The notes under the pieces are model-generated. The model ran no database searches, had not been told where the DNA came from, and worked only from the letters and a program-made list of their open reading frames with translations. From the NCBI RefSeq assembly GCF_024171645.1, contig NZ_JALKAC010000008.1:1-64000 (forward strand): a stretch of 64,000 nucleotides of DNA. The letters are read 5' to 3'. Origin of the DNA: Flavobacterium sp. HSC-32F16 (GTDB lineage Bacteria; Bacteroidota; Bacteroidia; Flavobacteriales; Flavobacteriaceae). Numbering within the stretch: position 1 is the stretch's first letter; every line of letters starts with the position of its first letter. A program made the translations under genes and the position numbers. Positions 54,119-63,419 of this stretch are shown here, one piece after another.

Positions 54119-54126
54119 CAAAATTA
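54119..54126 (-). promoter_or_regulatory. -7 box five bases before kinase ATG
   Basis: TAATTTTG on the minus strand matches TAnnTTTG; only CCGTT separates it from the ATG at 54113. The transcript would start at or next to the start codon. Confidence 0.5.
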
Positions 54127-54294
54127 GTTTAATATTATAGTCTGCAGCTATTTGTGAGGGACAAATTATACAAACGCCATTCGTATAAATGATACGCCAC
54201 TGGAATAAATATTCTATTATGATAAGAGCTTCTCGATTACTTTTGACCCGAATTTCAAATACCATCCAATACAAAATCTTATACATTCCAGTTT

Positions 54295-55284
54295 ATGAAA
54301 TCAAGAATCATTTCGGCAATAATCGTATTTACATCTCTGCATACAATGGCACAGGAAAAAGAACCGGGAATTAAAACATTTGGAAAAGCCATTGTAGATA
54401 AATTTCCAACAACACGAACTTTTGATGTGCAGTACGAACAGTTAGGGCCTGCAAATTACGATTCGGAATTATTTGGAAATAAATTTGAAAGAGGCCGAAT
54501 CGAAAGTCATAACCGATTTAAAGCAGCTTTTAATCTGCCTTTTTACGCTTCAAAATCAAAACAATTTGTCTTGACAACTTCACTTCGTTATAAATATGAA
54601 AGTTATGAGTTTGGCGATATTTACAATTATGCCACTACGCAGACTTATACAAGAGATCTTCAGGAATTTCATCTATGGGGCGGTTCTTTAAGTGCAACTT
54701 ATATGTCGTCACTTTTTAAAAAACCGGTTATTTACAATGCAACTGCGACTTTTGATGGAAATGAAGATGATTTTCAGCGTGTAAAAGGATTTGTTTCGGC
54801 TGTTGTTGTGTTGAAACGAACACCAAGTACAACCATTACGGTTGGTGCTTTGGCGATGTTAGATCCATCATCAATCATTCCGGTAACGCCGTTATTTTCA
54901 TTAAACCACAAATTTAAAGATTCAAAATGGGATATGGATTTTATTTTACCGCAAAGACTTTTGTTTAGAAGAGAGTTGTTAGAAAACGGAAGAATTTCGT
55001 TTGGAACAGAACTGAATTCTGAAAGTTTTTACTTAAATTTAAATACCTCAAATTTAAATGGCGTTTACGAGCTCAATCAGCTGGAGTTAAAATCCGGGAT
55101 TACCTACGAATATTGCTTTACGCCAAAAATAATAGCATTTGTAAAAGGCGGTGTAAATAACATTATAAGTACACGTATTACTGAAAAAGGTGAACGTACA
55201 AATCGATATGTATACGATCATAAAGAAGATGCGCAGGGATATTTTAGAGTTGGAATATCTTATAATCTTTTTCAGCAGAAATAA
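54295..55284 (+). CDS. DUF6268-like outer membrane beta-barrel protein
   Basis: A 329-residue exported protein with a signal peptide (to about residue 19, FTSLHTMAQ). The mature part has repeated alternating strands with aromatic girdles (TTSLRYKYESYEFGD, LSATYMSSLF) and ends with a Phe-containing strand (YFRVGISYNLF), as outer membrane barrels do. It fits the DUF6268 group of Bacteroidota; possibly controlled by the neighbouring divergent LytTR system. Confidence 0.75.
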   Translation: MKSRIISAIIVFTSLHTMAQEKEPGIKTFGKAIVDKFPTTRTFDVQYEQLGPANYDSELFGNKFERGRIESHNRFKAAFNLPFYASKSKQFVLTTSLRYKYESYEFGDIYNYATTQTYTRDLQEFHLWGGSLSATYMSSLFKKPVIYNATATFDGNEDDFQRVKGFVSAVVVLKRTPSTTITVGALAMLDPSSIIPVTPLFSLNHKFKDSKWDMDFILPQRLLFRRELLENGRISFGTELNSESFYLNLNTSNLNGVYELNQLELKSGITYEYCFTPKIIAFVKGGVNNIISTRITEKGERTNRYVYDHKEDAQGYFRVGISYNLFQQK

Positions 55285-55313
55285 TTCAGGATTTAAAATT
55301 AAAATAAATAGTT

Positions 55314-55526
55314 ATGGTTGTTGAGGTTTTTAAAACGAATGTTTACAAAGAATCAGACAAAAATTATGTCATAGCCGTTATTCAGACTCAGTTTCCGGAT
55401 TATAAAATCAATTTTGATCTTGAAGACTGCGATAAAATATTGCGTGTAGAAGGTGTTGAACCACAATACAATGATATCATTGATTATGTAAATTGTCTGG
55501 GTTATACCTGCATCCGTTTAGATTAA
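55314..55526 (+). CDS. Small hypothetical protein
   Basis: A 70-residue acidic protein with an alternating beta-alpha-beta-beta-alpha-beta look (VVEVFKTNVYKESD, IIDYVNCLGYTCIRLD), similar in size to a heavy-metal-associated fold but without its CxxC. It follows the barrel gene by 29 bp and is probably co-transcribed with it. Function unknown. Confidence 0.6.
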   Translation: MVVEVFKTNVYKESDKNYVIAVIQTQFPDYKINFDLEDCDKILRVEGVEPQYNDIIDYVNCLGYTCIRLD

Positions 55527-55760
55527 CGTATTATTATATAAAACAGGTAAAAATACGCAGCTGTATATTTCGTTTTATAGATAGTTTTGTGCGATAATTT
55601 CATCTAAATATAAAAACTGCTCAAATGACAAGTTTCATTCTTTCTTTGTTTATTTTACTTCTAAAACAATTTTGTTAGTATAACAGTTTTTGTTTTTATC
55701 AGTTTTTCTGTTGTCTTTTTTTTGTCAAAAAGGGCAGTTCTGTTTTCGGGCATAATTTTC

Positions 55761-55768
55761 TACATTTG
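55761..55768 (+). promoter_or_regulatory. -7 box just before SulP start
   Basis: TACATTTG, a perfect TAnnTTTG box, ends six bases before ATG 55775. It rules out the in-frame TTG at 55766 as start and predicts a leaderless or nearly leaderless mRNA. Confidence 0.55.
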
Positions 55769-55774
55769 TGCGGT

Positions 55775-57304
55775 ATGAAAAAAGCTTTCCAACTCTTCGA
55801 TTTTACTCAAAAAGTCAATTACAAAAATGAAATATTAGCCGGTTTAACAGTCGCTATGACGATGATTCCAGAGTCATTGTCGTTTGCTATTTTAGCCGGA
55901 TTTCCACCTTTGGTTGGATTATACGCCGCATTTATTGCCGGATTAGTTACGGCAATTTTTGGCGGAAGGCCCGGAATGGTTTCGGGCGGAGCAGGAGCAA
56001 CGGTAATCGTTTTGATTGCCCTTATGAAATCGCACGGCATAGAATATGTTTTTGCTGCTGTTGCACTTGGCGGTGTAGTGCAAATTTGTATTGGACTTTT
56101 TAAACTCGGAAAATTTATTCGGTTAGTTCCTCAGCCTGTTATGTTTGGTTTTGTAAACGGATTAGCGGTTGTAATTTTCATGTCGCAGTTGGAGCAGTTT
56201 AAAACCATAGTAAACGGTCAGGTTTCGTGGCTTCAGGGAACTCCATTATATATTATGCTGGGTTTGGTAGCGCTGACGGTTGCGATTGTTTTAATTTTTC
56301 CTAAAATTACAAAAGCGGTTCCGGCATCTTTGGTTGCGATTATGATTGTTTTTGCTTTGGTAATTATTTTTAATATCGAAACCAAAACGGTCGAAGATAT
56401 TGCTTCTGTTCAAGGTGGATTTCCTCCATTTCATATTCCAAACATTCCTATTTCTTTTGAGACTTTAAAAATTATTTTCCCGTATTCGGTAATTGTTGCC
56501 GCTGTTGGTTTGACTGAAGGTTTGCTTACGCTGAATTTAGTCGACGAAATAACTGGAACTCGCGGTAACAGCAATCGCGAATGTATTGCGCAGGGAAGTT
56601 CGAATATTTTAAACGGCTTTTTCTACGGAATGGGCGGCTGCCCTATGATTGCGCAGACTCTGGTAAATCTGGGCGCAGGATCCAGAGCCAGACTTTCGGG
56701 AATTATTGCTGCTTTGACGATTTTATTAATTATACTTTTTGGAGCGCCTGTAATAGGGAAATTGCCAATGGCCGCTTTAGTCGGTGTTATGATGATGGTG
56801 GCGATTACAACTTTTGAGTGGACGAGTTTCAGGATTATCAATAAAATGCCCAGACATGATATTTTTGTTGGAATTCTGGTTGCTTTAATTACAATTGTAT
56901 TGCACAATCTGGCTTTGGCGGTTTTAATTGGTGTTATTATTTCAGCCTTGGTTTTTGCCTGGGAAAGTGCTAAAAGAATCCGCGCCAGACAATTTATTGA
57001 TGAAAACGGCATAAAGCATTATGAAATTTACGGGCCGTTATTCTTTGGCTCAATAAGTGCTTTTTTAGAAAAATTCGACGTTCAGAATGATCCGGAACAT
57101 GTTATAATTGATTTTAAAGAAAGCCGGGTTTCTGATATGTCGGCGATTGAAGCATTAAATAATTTGACTAAAAAATACAGTCAGGAAAATAAAACAATAG
57201 AATTACAACATTTAAGCTCAGACTGCAGACAATTACTTAAAAATGCCGATGCGGTAATTAACGTTAATGTTATTGAAGATCCGACGTATAAAGTGGTTAG
57301 TTAA
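55775..57304 (+). CDS. SulP-family anion transporter with STAS domain
   Basis: A 509-residue inner-membrane transporter. N-terminal SulP segments AGLTVAMTMIPESLSFAILAG and PPLVGLYAAF are clear; about ten to fourteen hydrophobic helices follow. The cytoplasmic STAS domain covers about residues 415-505 (HVIIDFKESRVSDMSAIEAL). Substrate could be sulfate, bicarbonate or another anion; sequence does not tell. A TACATTTG box ends six bases before the ATG. Confidence 0.92.
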   Translation: MKKAFQLFDFTQKVNYKNEILAGLTVAMTMIPESLSFAILAGFPPLVGLYAAFIAGLVTAIFGGRPGMVSGGAGATVIVLIALMKSHGIEYVFAAVALGGVVQICIGLFKLGKFIRLVPQPVMFGFVNGLAVVIFMSQLEQFKTIVNGQVSWLQGTPLYIMLGLVALTVAIVLIFPKITKAVPASLVAIMIVFALVIIFNIETKTVEDIASVQGGFPPFHIPNIPISFETLKIIFPYSVIVAAVGLTEGLLTLNLVDEITGTRGNSNRECIAQGSSNILNGFFYGMGGCPMIAQTLVNLGAGSRARLSGIIAALTILLIILFGAPVIGKLPMAALVGVMMMVAITTFEWTSFRIINKMPRHDIFVGILVALITIVLHNLALAVLIGVIISALVFAWESAKRIRARQFIDENGIKHYEIYGPLFFGSISAFLEKFDVQNDPEHVIIDFKESRVSDMSAIEALNNLTKKYSQENKTIELQHLSSDCRQLLKNADAVINVNVIEDPTYKVVS

Positions 57305-57467
57305 TTTGATAATTAGAAAATTTGTCAATTAGAAAATTATATTGACACCGTATATTGTAGAGACGCAACGTTAGTCTCTACAGAGATTCGTAATATTAAT
57401 AATTATCTCATTTTCTAATTGCCACATTTTCTAATTAACTAAAGATTGATTTTTGTAACTTTACAAA
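57305..57467. repeat. Repeat-rich gap before AraC gene
   Basis: Contains ATTTGTCAATTAGAAAATT copies, a GTAGAGAC/GTCTCTAC inverted repeat (57357-57364 and 57374-57381) and a 21-bp unit at 57417-57437 that recurs exactly at 59728-59748 on the other side of the AraC/SDR pair. A TAACTTTA box at 57456-57463 ends four bases before the AraC ATG. Confidence 0.65.
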
Positions 57468-58376
57468 ATGAAAATGAGAGAAACTTTAGAAGATTTTTAT
57501 ACTGTAAAAATAAAAGGAATGCCCGAAAATCTTAAAAAAGAAATCGGACATTTTAATGTTTTTAAATTGGATGATTATATCGGAAGTATTTGTAATCCTT
57601 TACCTTATACCCGAAAAGACTTTTATAAAATCAGTCTGATCATCGGCAGAAACAAAGTGCATTATGCAGATAAAGTCGTGGCAATTGAAGATCAGGCTTT
57701 ATTCTTTGCAAATCCTCAAATTCCGTATAGCTGGGAACATATCGATGAAAATCAGACGGGATTTTTCTGCATTTTTACCGATGCTTTTTTTAGTCAGTTT
57801 GGAAATTTAAAAGAATATCCTTTGTTTCAGCCCGGCGGTAATCCGGTGGTTGCGGTTTCTACAGAATTAGCAGAATCTTTAAAAACAGTTTATTTAAAGA
57901 TGTTGGAAGAAATCAATTCAGATTATGCCTTTAAATATGATGTACTTCGAAATCTGGTTTTTGAAATTATTCATCTTGCGCTCAAAACGCAGACTGTAAC
58001 TGCTTCATTATACAGTAAATCAAACGCTACAATTCGAATTTCTTCTTTATTTTTGGAATTACTAGAACGCCAGTTTCCTATAGAATCAACTGCGCAGCAA
58101 ATTAATTTTCGTTCGCCTTCAGAATATGCCAATCAGTTAAATGTACATGTGAATCATTTGAATAAAGCATTAAAAGAAACAACCGGAAAAACAACTTCTC
58201 AAATTATTTCTGAAAGAATTGTTCAGGAAGCAATGATTTTGCTAAAACAAACCAATTGGAATATTAATGAAATTGCGTGGTGTTTAGGTTTTGAAGAATT
58301 GTCCCATTTTATCAATTTCTTCAAGAAAAATGTTCAGGTTTCGCCTAAAAACTATCGTTTGACTGAAATTGTTTGA
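57468..58376 (+). CDS. AraC-family transcriptional regulator
   Basis: A 302-residue regulator: cupin-like N-terminal sensing domain and a C-terminal pair of helix-turn-helices from about residue 200 (SEYANQLNVHVNHLNKALKE, then NINEIAWCLGFEELSHFINFFKK). A near-consensus -7 box (TAACTTTA) lies four bases before the ATG. The SDR gene follows on the same strand after 92 bp and is the likely target. Confidence 0.92.
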   Translation: MKMRETLEDFYTVKIKGMPENLKKEIGHFNVFKLDDYIGSICNPLPYTRKDFYKISLIIGRNKVHYADKVVAIEDQALFFANPQIPYSWEHIDENQTGFFCIFTDAFFSQFGNLKEYPLFQPGGNPVVAVSTELAESLKTVYLKMLEEINSDYAFKYDVLRNLVFEIIHLALKTQTVTASLYSKSNATIRISSLFLELLERQFPIESTAQQINFRSPSEYANQLNVHVNHLNKALKETTGKTTSQIISERIVQEAMILLKQTNWNINEIAWCLGFEELSHFINFFKKNVQVSPKNYRLTEIV

Positions 58377-58468
58377 TTTTTGCAACTTCTGGTTTGATTG
58401 TTTCAATATTTGAGAAATACTTTGCCAATACCTTTGTCCTGTAATTAAAACGTAAAAAATTTAAAATC

Positions 58469-59308
58469 ATGGGAAATAACAAAGTTTGGTTTATCACAGG
58501 TGCTTCAAAAGGACTTGGATTAGAATTAGCTAAAAAATTATTAGCAGAAGATTATAAAGTAGCGGCAACATCAAGAAGTGAATCTTCTTTAATTAAAGAA
58601 CTAGGTAATGCATCAGAGAATTTTCTTCCTCTTGAAATGGATTTAGTCGACGAAAAAAGCGTTAAAAATGCCATTGAAGCAGCTGTAAGTCATTTTAAAA
58701 CAATTGATGTTTTAGTAAATAATGCCGGTTATGGTTTATTGGGAGCATTGGAAGAATTAACAGATGCTGAATCAAGAAAAAATTTCGAAGTAAATGTGTT
58801 TGGATTGTTGAATGTAATCAGAAATACAATGCCTTATATGCGTGCTGCGGGATCTGGGCATATCTTTAATATTTCTTCTGTTGGAGGTTATTATGGAGAA
58901 TTTCCAGGCTGGGGAATTTACTGCTCTACAAAATTTGCAGTTGCGGGTTTAACAGAATCTTTGGCAGCAGAAGTAAAATCATTTGGAGTTCACGCCACAA
59001 TCGTTTATCCGGGCTATTTTAGAACTGATTTCTTAAAAGACAGTTCTTTATTACTGCCTCAAAATCCAATTGCAGATTATAAAGAAGTAAGACAATCTGA
59101 AAGTGCACACAAGGATGATATCAATCAAAATCAGCCGGGAGATCCTGTAAAATTAGCCGAAGCTTTGATTAAAGCGAGCCAGGATCAGAATCCGCCTTTG
59201 CATTTGTTTTTAGGTGAAGACGCTTATAATATGGCCAATCAAAAGATAGCAAGTGTTCAAAAGGAATTGGAGGGATGGAAATCGGTTTCTATTTCAACTG
59301 GATTTTAA
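58469..59308 (+). CDS. Short-chain dehydrogenase/reductase
   Basis: A 279-residue classical SDR: cofactor loop TGASKGLGLEL at about residues 10-20, NNAGYGLLG, catalytic Ser in NISSVGG and YCSTK (Tyr and Lys of the YxxxK motif). NAD(P)-dependent; substrate unknown. AraC plus SDR pairs of this kind are frequent in Flavobacterium. Confidence 0.93.
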   Translation: MGNNKVWFITGASKGLGLELAKKLLAEDYKVAATSRSESSLIKELGNASENFLPLEMDLVDEKSVKNAIEAAVSHFKTIDVLVNNAGYGLLGALEELTDAESRKNFEVNVFGLLNVIRNTMPYMRAAGSGHIFNISSVGGYYGEFPGWGIYCSTKFAVAGLTESLAAEVKSFGVHATIVYPGYFRTDFLKDSSLLLPQNPIADYKEVRQSESAHKDDINQNQPGDPVKLAEALIKASQDQNPPLHLFLGEDAYNMANQKIASVQKELEGWKSVSISTGF

Positions 59309-59745
59309 TTAGATAATTTGTCAATTAGAGAATTAGAGAATTAGAGAATTAGAGAATTTGTCAATTAGATAATGATTTGACATCATCTGTAGCTGTAGAG
59401 ACGCACCGCAGTGCGTCTCACGCAACGTAACCACAATATTTGATTCTCGCATTGTATCTGATATTTATGTGCCGTAACAAACCCGACAGGTTTTTAAAAC
59501 CTGTCGGGTTTAATGTATTGCCAATGTTGCGCATAAGACGCACTGCGCTGTGTCTCTACAGATATCTACTGTGTGATTTGTTTTTTTTTAATTGCCTCCT
59601 TCACAAAAAGGCTTTAGCCAAACTGTATAGTTTCACTAAAGGCTTTTTTTTATTCTGAATGCTGAACTCCAGCTTTAGCTGAAGGCAATTCAATTAATTA
59701 TTCAATTCAATAATTTTCTAATTATCAAATTGCCACATTTTCTAA
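59309..59745. repeat. 437-bp intergenic repeat region
   Basis: Four tandem copies of AATTAGAG (59323-59354), flanked by ATTTGTCAATTAGA; a GAGACGCAC/GTGCGTCTC hairpin (59398-59419); a palindrome with 16-bp arms AAACCCGACAGGTTTT and its complement (59479-59494, 59496-59511); another GACGCAC...GTCTCTAC stretch near 59537-59559; and the end of the 21-bp unit shared with 57417. No gene. Confidence 0.75.
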
Positions 59746-60945
59746 TTAGCGAAGCATCGATTTTACATCGCTCAATTTTCCATCAATTTCACCAACTTGT
59801 AAGCCTAAAATGTGAGCAATTAAAGGATAAATAGATATGTTTGGAAAAGTTTTTACTGTTTTATTTACTTTAAAAGCAGGACCTTTTGCATAAAAAATGG
59901 CGTGCATATCTTTATTGTCATTGTCATAACCATGTGTTCCGCCTTTAATATGTGTACTTTCTTTGCTCACTAAACTATATCCTTTATCAGCTTCAATAAC
60001 AAAATCATGAACACGCGGATTGGTTCCGTAATGCAGTCTTTCAGGAACTTCGGTTGATCTCCAAAATTTGATATTGGGTACTTTCTTTAATGCTTTTGCA
60101 ATAGAATCCTGATAACCGGCTTTTGCCTGAAGACTCATAATAGGGTTGATTACATCTTTATAACCCAGCCATTCAGGTTTTAAATAATCCAGAACAGCGA
60201 CTTTTTTATCATTGTTTATATTGGTCATTCCGTGATCTGAAACGATAATTAAATTGATTTGTTTTCCAATAGGGAGTTGATCTAATTTACGGGATAATTC
60301 TCCCATAATAGAATCCATTTTTGTTGCTGCTTTTTTAGTTTCAGGCGAAAGCGGACCATAATTATGTCCTGAATGATCTGGTTCGTCAAAATATAAAGTA
60401 ACTAAATGCGGACGTTGTTTTTCAGGCAGCTGTAACCATTTTAATACCGTATCGATTCGAGCTCCATACGGAATTTTATTATCGTAATTTTTGAAATAAC
60501 TAGGATTTCTTTTGTCAATATCAGATCCCGGCCAAAAGAAAGAAGCCGCTTTTACGCCTTGCTGTTCAGCGACATTCCAAATAGGGTTTCCGCCATAAAA
60601 ACGAGAATCATTTTTTGCTTTGCTTGACAATGAAAACGATTCGTTTAAATCAGCATCGTAAAAAACATTATTAATAATTCCGTGATGATCCGGATAAAGT
60701 CCTGTTACAATAGTGTAATGATTTGGGAAAGTTTTGGTAGGATAAGAAGGTTTCATCGATTTTGCATGAACGCCTTTTTTAGCAATCTGCGGCAGATTTT
60801 GAAGATTAAACTGCTTAGCATAATCCCATCTAAAACCATCCATGGAAACTAAAACAACATAATTGTCTTTAGTATTTTGGGCTTGTAAAAATAATGAAAA
60901 TATGAAGAAAATAAAGAACAGAAAGGGAGAGAAAAAATTTTTCAT
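59746..60945 (-). CDS. Alkaline phosphatase-fold phosphodiesterase (NPP-like)
   Basis: A 399-residue exported enzyme (signal to about residue 22, FIFFIFSLFLQAQ). Metal and catalytic motifs of nucleotide pyrophosphatase/phosphodiesterases: SMDGFRWDY, PTKTFPNHYTIVTG with the nucleophilic Thr, YFDEPDHSGHNYG, VSDHGM and GGTHGYDN. It cleaves phosphodiesters in the periplasm. A TAAATTTG box at 60966-60973 rules out an upstream in-frame start at 61014. Confidence 0.92.
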   Translation of the reverse strand: MKNFFSPFLFFIFFIFSLFLQAQNTKDNYVVLVSMDGFRWDYAKQFNLQNLPQIAKKGVHAKSMKPSYPTKTFPNHYTIVTGLYPDHHGIINNVFYDADLNESFSLSSKAKNDSRFYGGNPIWNVAEQQGVKAASFFWPGSDIDKRNPSYFKNYDNKIPYGARIDTVLKWLQLPEKQRPHLVTLYFDEPDHSGHNYGPLSPETKKAATKMDSIMGELSRKLDQLPIGKQINLIIVSDHGMTNINNDKKVAVLDYLKPEWLGYKDVINPIMSLQAKAGYQDSIAKALKKVPNIKFWRSTEVPERLHYGTNPRVHDFVIEADKGYSLVSKESTHIKGGTHGYDNDNKDMHAIFYAKGPAFKVNKTVKTFPNISIYPLIAHILGLQVGEIDGKLSDVKSMLR

Positions 60946-60965
60946 TATTGATAATTGTTGAGATG

Positions 60966-60973
60966 CAAATTTA
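60966..60973 (-). promoter_or_regulatory. -7 box deciding the phosphodiesterase start
   Basis: TAAATTTG followed by C on the minus strand matches TAnnTTTG and lies 20 bp upstream of ATG 60945. Confidence 0.55.
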
Positions 60974-61033
60974 TTAATAACAGTTTTTATCAGCAAAAAC
61001 AGAATGTTAAACAATTATAAATTAAAAAAAAAG

Positions 61034-61188
61034 TTTGCCACGAATTACACTAATTTACACGAATTATTTTTTTCTAATCTTTACGAATATTTTTTGCCAC
61101 AGATTAGAGGATTAAAAAGATTATAATCTGTGGCAAACCTTTTTTTTACGCAAAACAATTCGTGGAAATTCGTGCAATTTGTGGCAAA
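61034..61188. repeat. Nested inverted repeats
   Basis: Outer arms 61034-61065 and 61157-61188 (32 bp each) match at 28 of 32 positions; inner arms 61093-61105 and 61125-61137 (TTTGCCACAGATT and complement) are perfect. All four arms start with TTTGCCAC. Such GCCACGAATTACAC repeats are scattered in Flavobacterium intergenic regions. Confidence 0.75.
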
Positions 61189-61192
61189 CAAA

Positions 61193-61220
61193 AAAACGCC
61201 GGATATAAATCCAGCGTTTT
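61193..61220 (-). terminator. Terminator after groEL
   Basis: AAAACGCCGGAT (61193-61204) and ATCCAGCGTTTT (61209-61220) pair with one mismatch; on the minus strand a run of T follows. It lies just after the groEL stop. Confidence 0.7.
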
Positions 61221-61242
61221 TAAGTTTTAAGAAGAGAATGAA

Positions 61243-62874
61243 TTACATCATTCCTGGCATTCCGCCTCCCATTGGCATTCCGCCTCCGGCATTTTCTTCT
61301 TTGATATCGATTAATGCACATTCTGTAGTTAAGATCATTCCAGAAACAGATGCAGCATTTTCAAGAGCTACACGAGTTACTTTTTTAGGATCGATAATTC
61401 CAGCTGTAAGCATATCTACATATTCGTCAGTTTTAGCGTTGTATCCAAAATCACCTGAACCTTCAGAAACTTTAGCAACAACTACAGAACCTTCTAGACC
61501 AGCATTTTCAACAATTGTTCTTAATGGAGATTCAACTGCGCGAGATACAATCTGGATTCCAGTTGCTTCGTCAGCGTTATCTGCTTTAAGAGAAGCTAAA
61601 GCAGCTTTTGCTCTTAATAAAGCAACACCGCCTCCAGCAACAATTCCTTCTTCAACAGCAGCGCGAGTTGCGTGTAAAGCATCATCAACTCTGTCTTTTT
61701 TCTCTTTCATTTCAACTTCAGAAGCTGCACCAACATAAAGAACTGCAACACCTCCGGCTAATTTAGCCAAACGTTCCTGAAGTTTTTCTTTATCATAATC
61801 AGATGTTGTAGTTTCCATCTGACCTTTAATTTGATTTACACGGTTTTTGATGATATCTGCTTCACCAGCACCACTTACGATAGTTGTATTGTCTTTATCG
61901 ATAGAAACTCTTTTTGCGTTTCCTAACATTTCGATAGTTGTATTTTCAAGAGTATATCCTCTTTCTTCAGAGATTACAGTTCCTCCGGTCAAGATAGCGA
62001 TATCTTCTAACATAGCTTTTCTTCTGTCTCCAAAACCAGGTGCTTTTACAGCAGCAATTTTAAGAGCACCACGAAGTTTGTTTACTACTAAAGTAGATAA
62101 AGCTTCTCCGTCAACATCCTCAGCAATAATTAATAATGGTTTTCCTGATTGTGCAACCGGCTCTAAAACTGGTAATAATTCTTTTAAAGAAGATACTTTT
62201 TTGTCGTATAATAAGATATATGGAGAGTCTAATTCAACTTCCATTTTCTCTGGATTTGTTACGAAATAAGGAGAAAGATATCCTCTGTCAAACTGCATTC
62301 CTTCAACAACGTCAACAAAAGTATCAGTTCCTTTAGCCTCTTCAACAGTAATAACACCTTCTTTACCCACTTTTGCGAAAGCTGTAGCGATTAATTCACC
62401 AATAACTTCGTCATTGTTAGCAGAGATAGAAGCGATTTGTTTGATTTTGTCAGAATCACTTCCAACAACCTTAGCCTGAGAAGCTAAGTCAGCAACGATA
62501 GCTTCAACAGCTTTATCGATACCACGTTTTAAATCCATTGGATTTGCGCCTGCAGCAACGTTTTTAAGACCTTCTTTTACGATAGCCTGAGCTAACACTG
62601 TAGCAGTTGTAGTTCCGTCACCTGCTAAATCATTGGTTTTAGAAGCAACTTCTTTTACCATTTGAGCGCCCATGTTTTCTAATGGGTCTTTTAATTCGAT
62701 TTCTTTTGCAACAGAAACACCATCTTTAGTAACTGTTGGTCCGCCAAATGATTTTCCAATGATTACATTACGACCTTTTGGTCCTAGAGTTACTTTTACA
62801 GCATTTGCTAATGCATCAACACCACGTTTTAATCCGTCACGTGCTTCAATATCAAATTTTATATCTTTTGCCAT
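61243..62874 (-). CDS. groL: Chaperonin GroEL
   Basis: A 543-residue Hsp60 chaperonin. N-terminal KDIKFDIEARDGLKRGVD and LGPKGRNVII, nucleotide loop VAKEIELKD, DGTTTATVLAQAI, and the glycine/methionine-rich end GGGMPMGGGMPGMM. It folds proteins in the cytoplasm with GroES, encoded 129 bp upstream on the same strand. A small GCAGTAG/CTACTGC hairpin (62893-62918) lies between the two genes. Confidence 0.98.
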   Translation of the reverse strand: MAKDIKFDIEARDGLKRGVDALANAVKVTLGPKGRNVIIGKSFGGPTVTKDGVSVAKEIELKDPLENMGAQMVKEVASKTNDLAGDGTTTATVLAQAIVKEGLKNVAAGANPMDLKRGIDKAVEAIVADLASQAKVVGSDSDKIKQIASISANNDEVIGELIATAFAKVGKEGVITVEEAKGTDTFVDVVEGMQFDRGYLSPYFVTNPEKMEVELDSPYILLYDKKVSSLKELLPVLEPVAQSGKPLLIIAEDVDGEALSTLVVNKLRGALKIAAVKAPGFGDRRKAMLEDIAILTGGTVISEERGYTLENTTIEMLGNAKRVSIDKDNTTIVSGAGEADIIKNRVNQIKGQMETTTSDYDKEKLQERLAKLAGGVAVLYVGAASEVEMKEKKDRVDDALHATRAAVEEGIVAGGGVALLRAKAALASLKADNADEATGIQIVSRAVESPLRTIVENAGLEGSVVVAKVSEGSGDFGYNAKTDEYVDMLTAGIIDPKKVTRVALENAASVSGMILTTECALIDIKEENAGGGMPMGGGMPGMM

Positions 62875-63003
62875 TTTTTTTATTTGCTTTAGGCAGTAGG
62901 CTTTAAGCTTTCTACTGCTGGATTAAGTTTGTTTAAAGTTTGATTTGTTTCAAGTTATTTTAGTCTTAATTCATAAATACTCACAACTTGATACATATTA
63001 TTT

Positions 63004-63279
63004 TTAAATTATCGCTAAGATATCATCCTCACGCATGATCAGATAATCAGTTCCTTCCAGTTTTAATTCTGTTCCTGCGTATTTACCATAAAGTACAGTA
63101 TCACCAACTTTTACGGTCATAGTGTGGTCTTTAGATCCGTTTCCTACTGCAACAACAGTTCCTTTTTGTGGTTTTTCTTTGGCAGTATCTGGAATAAAAA
63201 TCCCTGAGGCAGTTTTAGTTTCAGCAGCAACAGGCTCAATAAGTACTCTGTCTGAAAGCGGTTTAATGTTTAAGGCCAT
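63004..63279 (-). CDS. groS: Co-chaperonin GroES
   Basis: A 91-residue co-chaperonin with the classic LSDRVLIEP start, GIFIPDTAKEKPQKGTVVAVG mobile-loop region and YLIMREDDILAII end. It caps GroEL. No CIRCE element is visible upstream, consistent with Bacteroidota, so heat control probably uses a different system. Confidence 0.98.
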   Translation of the reverse strand: MALNIKPLSDRVLIEPVAAETKTASGIFIPDTAKEKPQKGTVVAVGNGSKDHTMTVKVGDTVLYGKYAGTELKLEGTDYLIMREDDILAII

Positions 63280-63373
63280 GATTTTATATTATTATAGTTA
63301 TACGTTTTTTAATGTTCTTTTAAACTTTCAGAAATTATGCCATGCTCTGTAAACTGACATTTTTTCCTAAAAA

Positions 63374-63401
63374 AAATGCCAGCTTTGACAGGCTGGCATT
63401 T
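63374..63401 (-). terminator. Terminator after secG
   Basis: AAATGCCAGC (63374-63383) pairs with GCTGGCATTT (63392-63401); on the minus strand a T run follows. It separates secG from groES. Confidence 0.8.
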
Positions 63402-63419
63402 TAATTTATATCAAAATTA

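Noticed and set aside
61130..62899. Long plus-strand open frames opposite groEL
   Set aside because: Shadows of the highly biased groEL codons; no start signals and no protein-like features.
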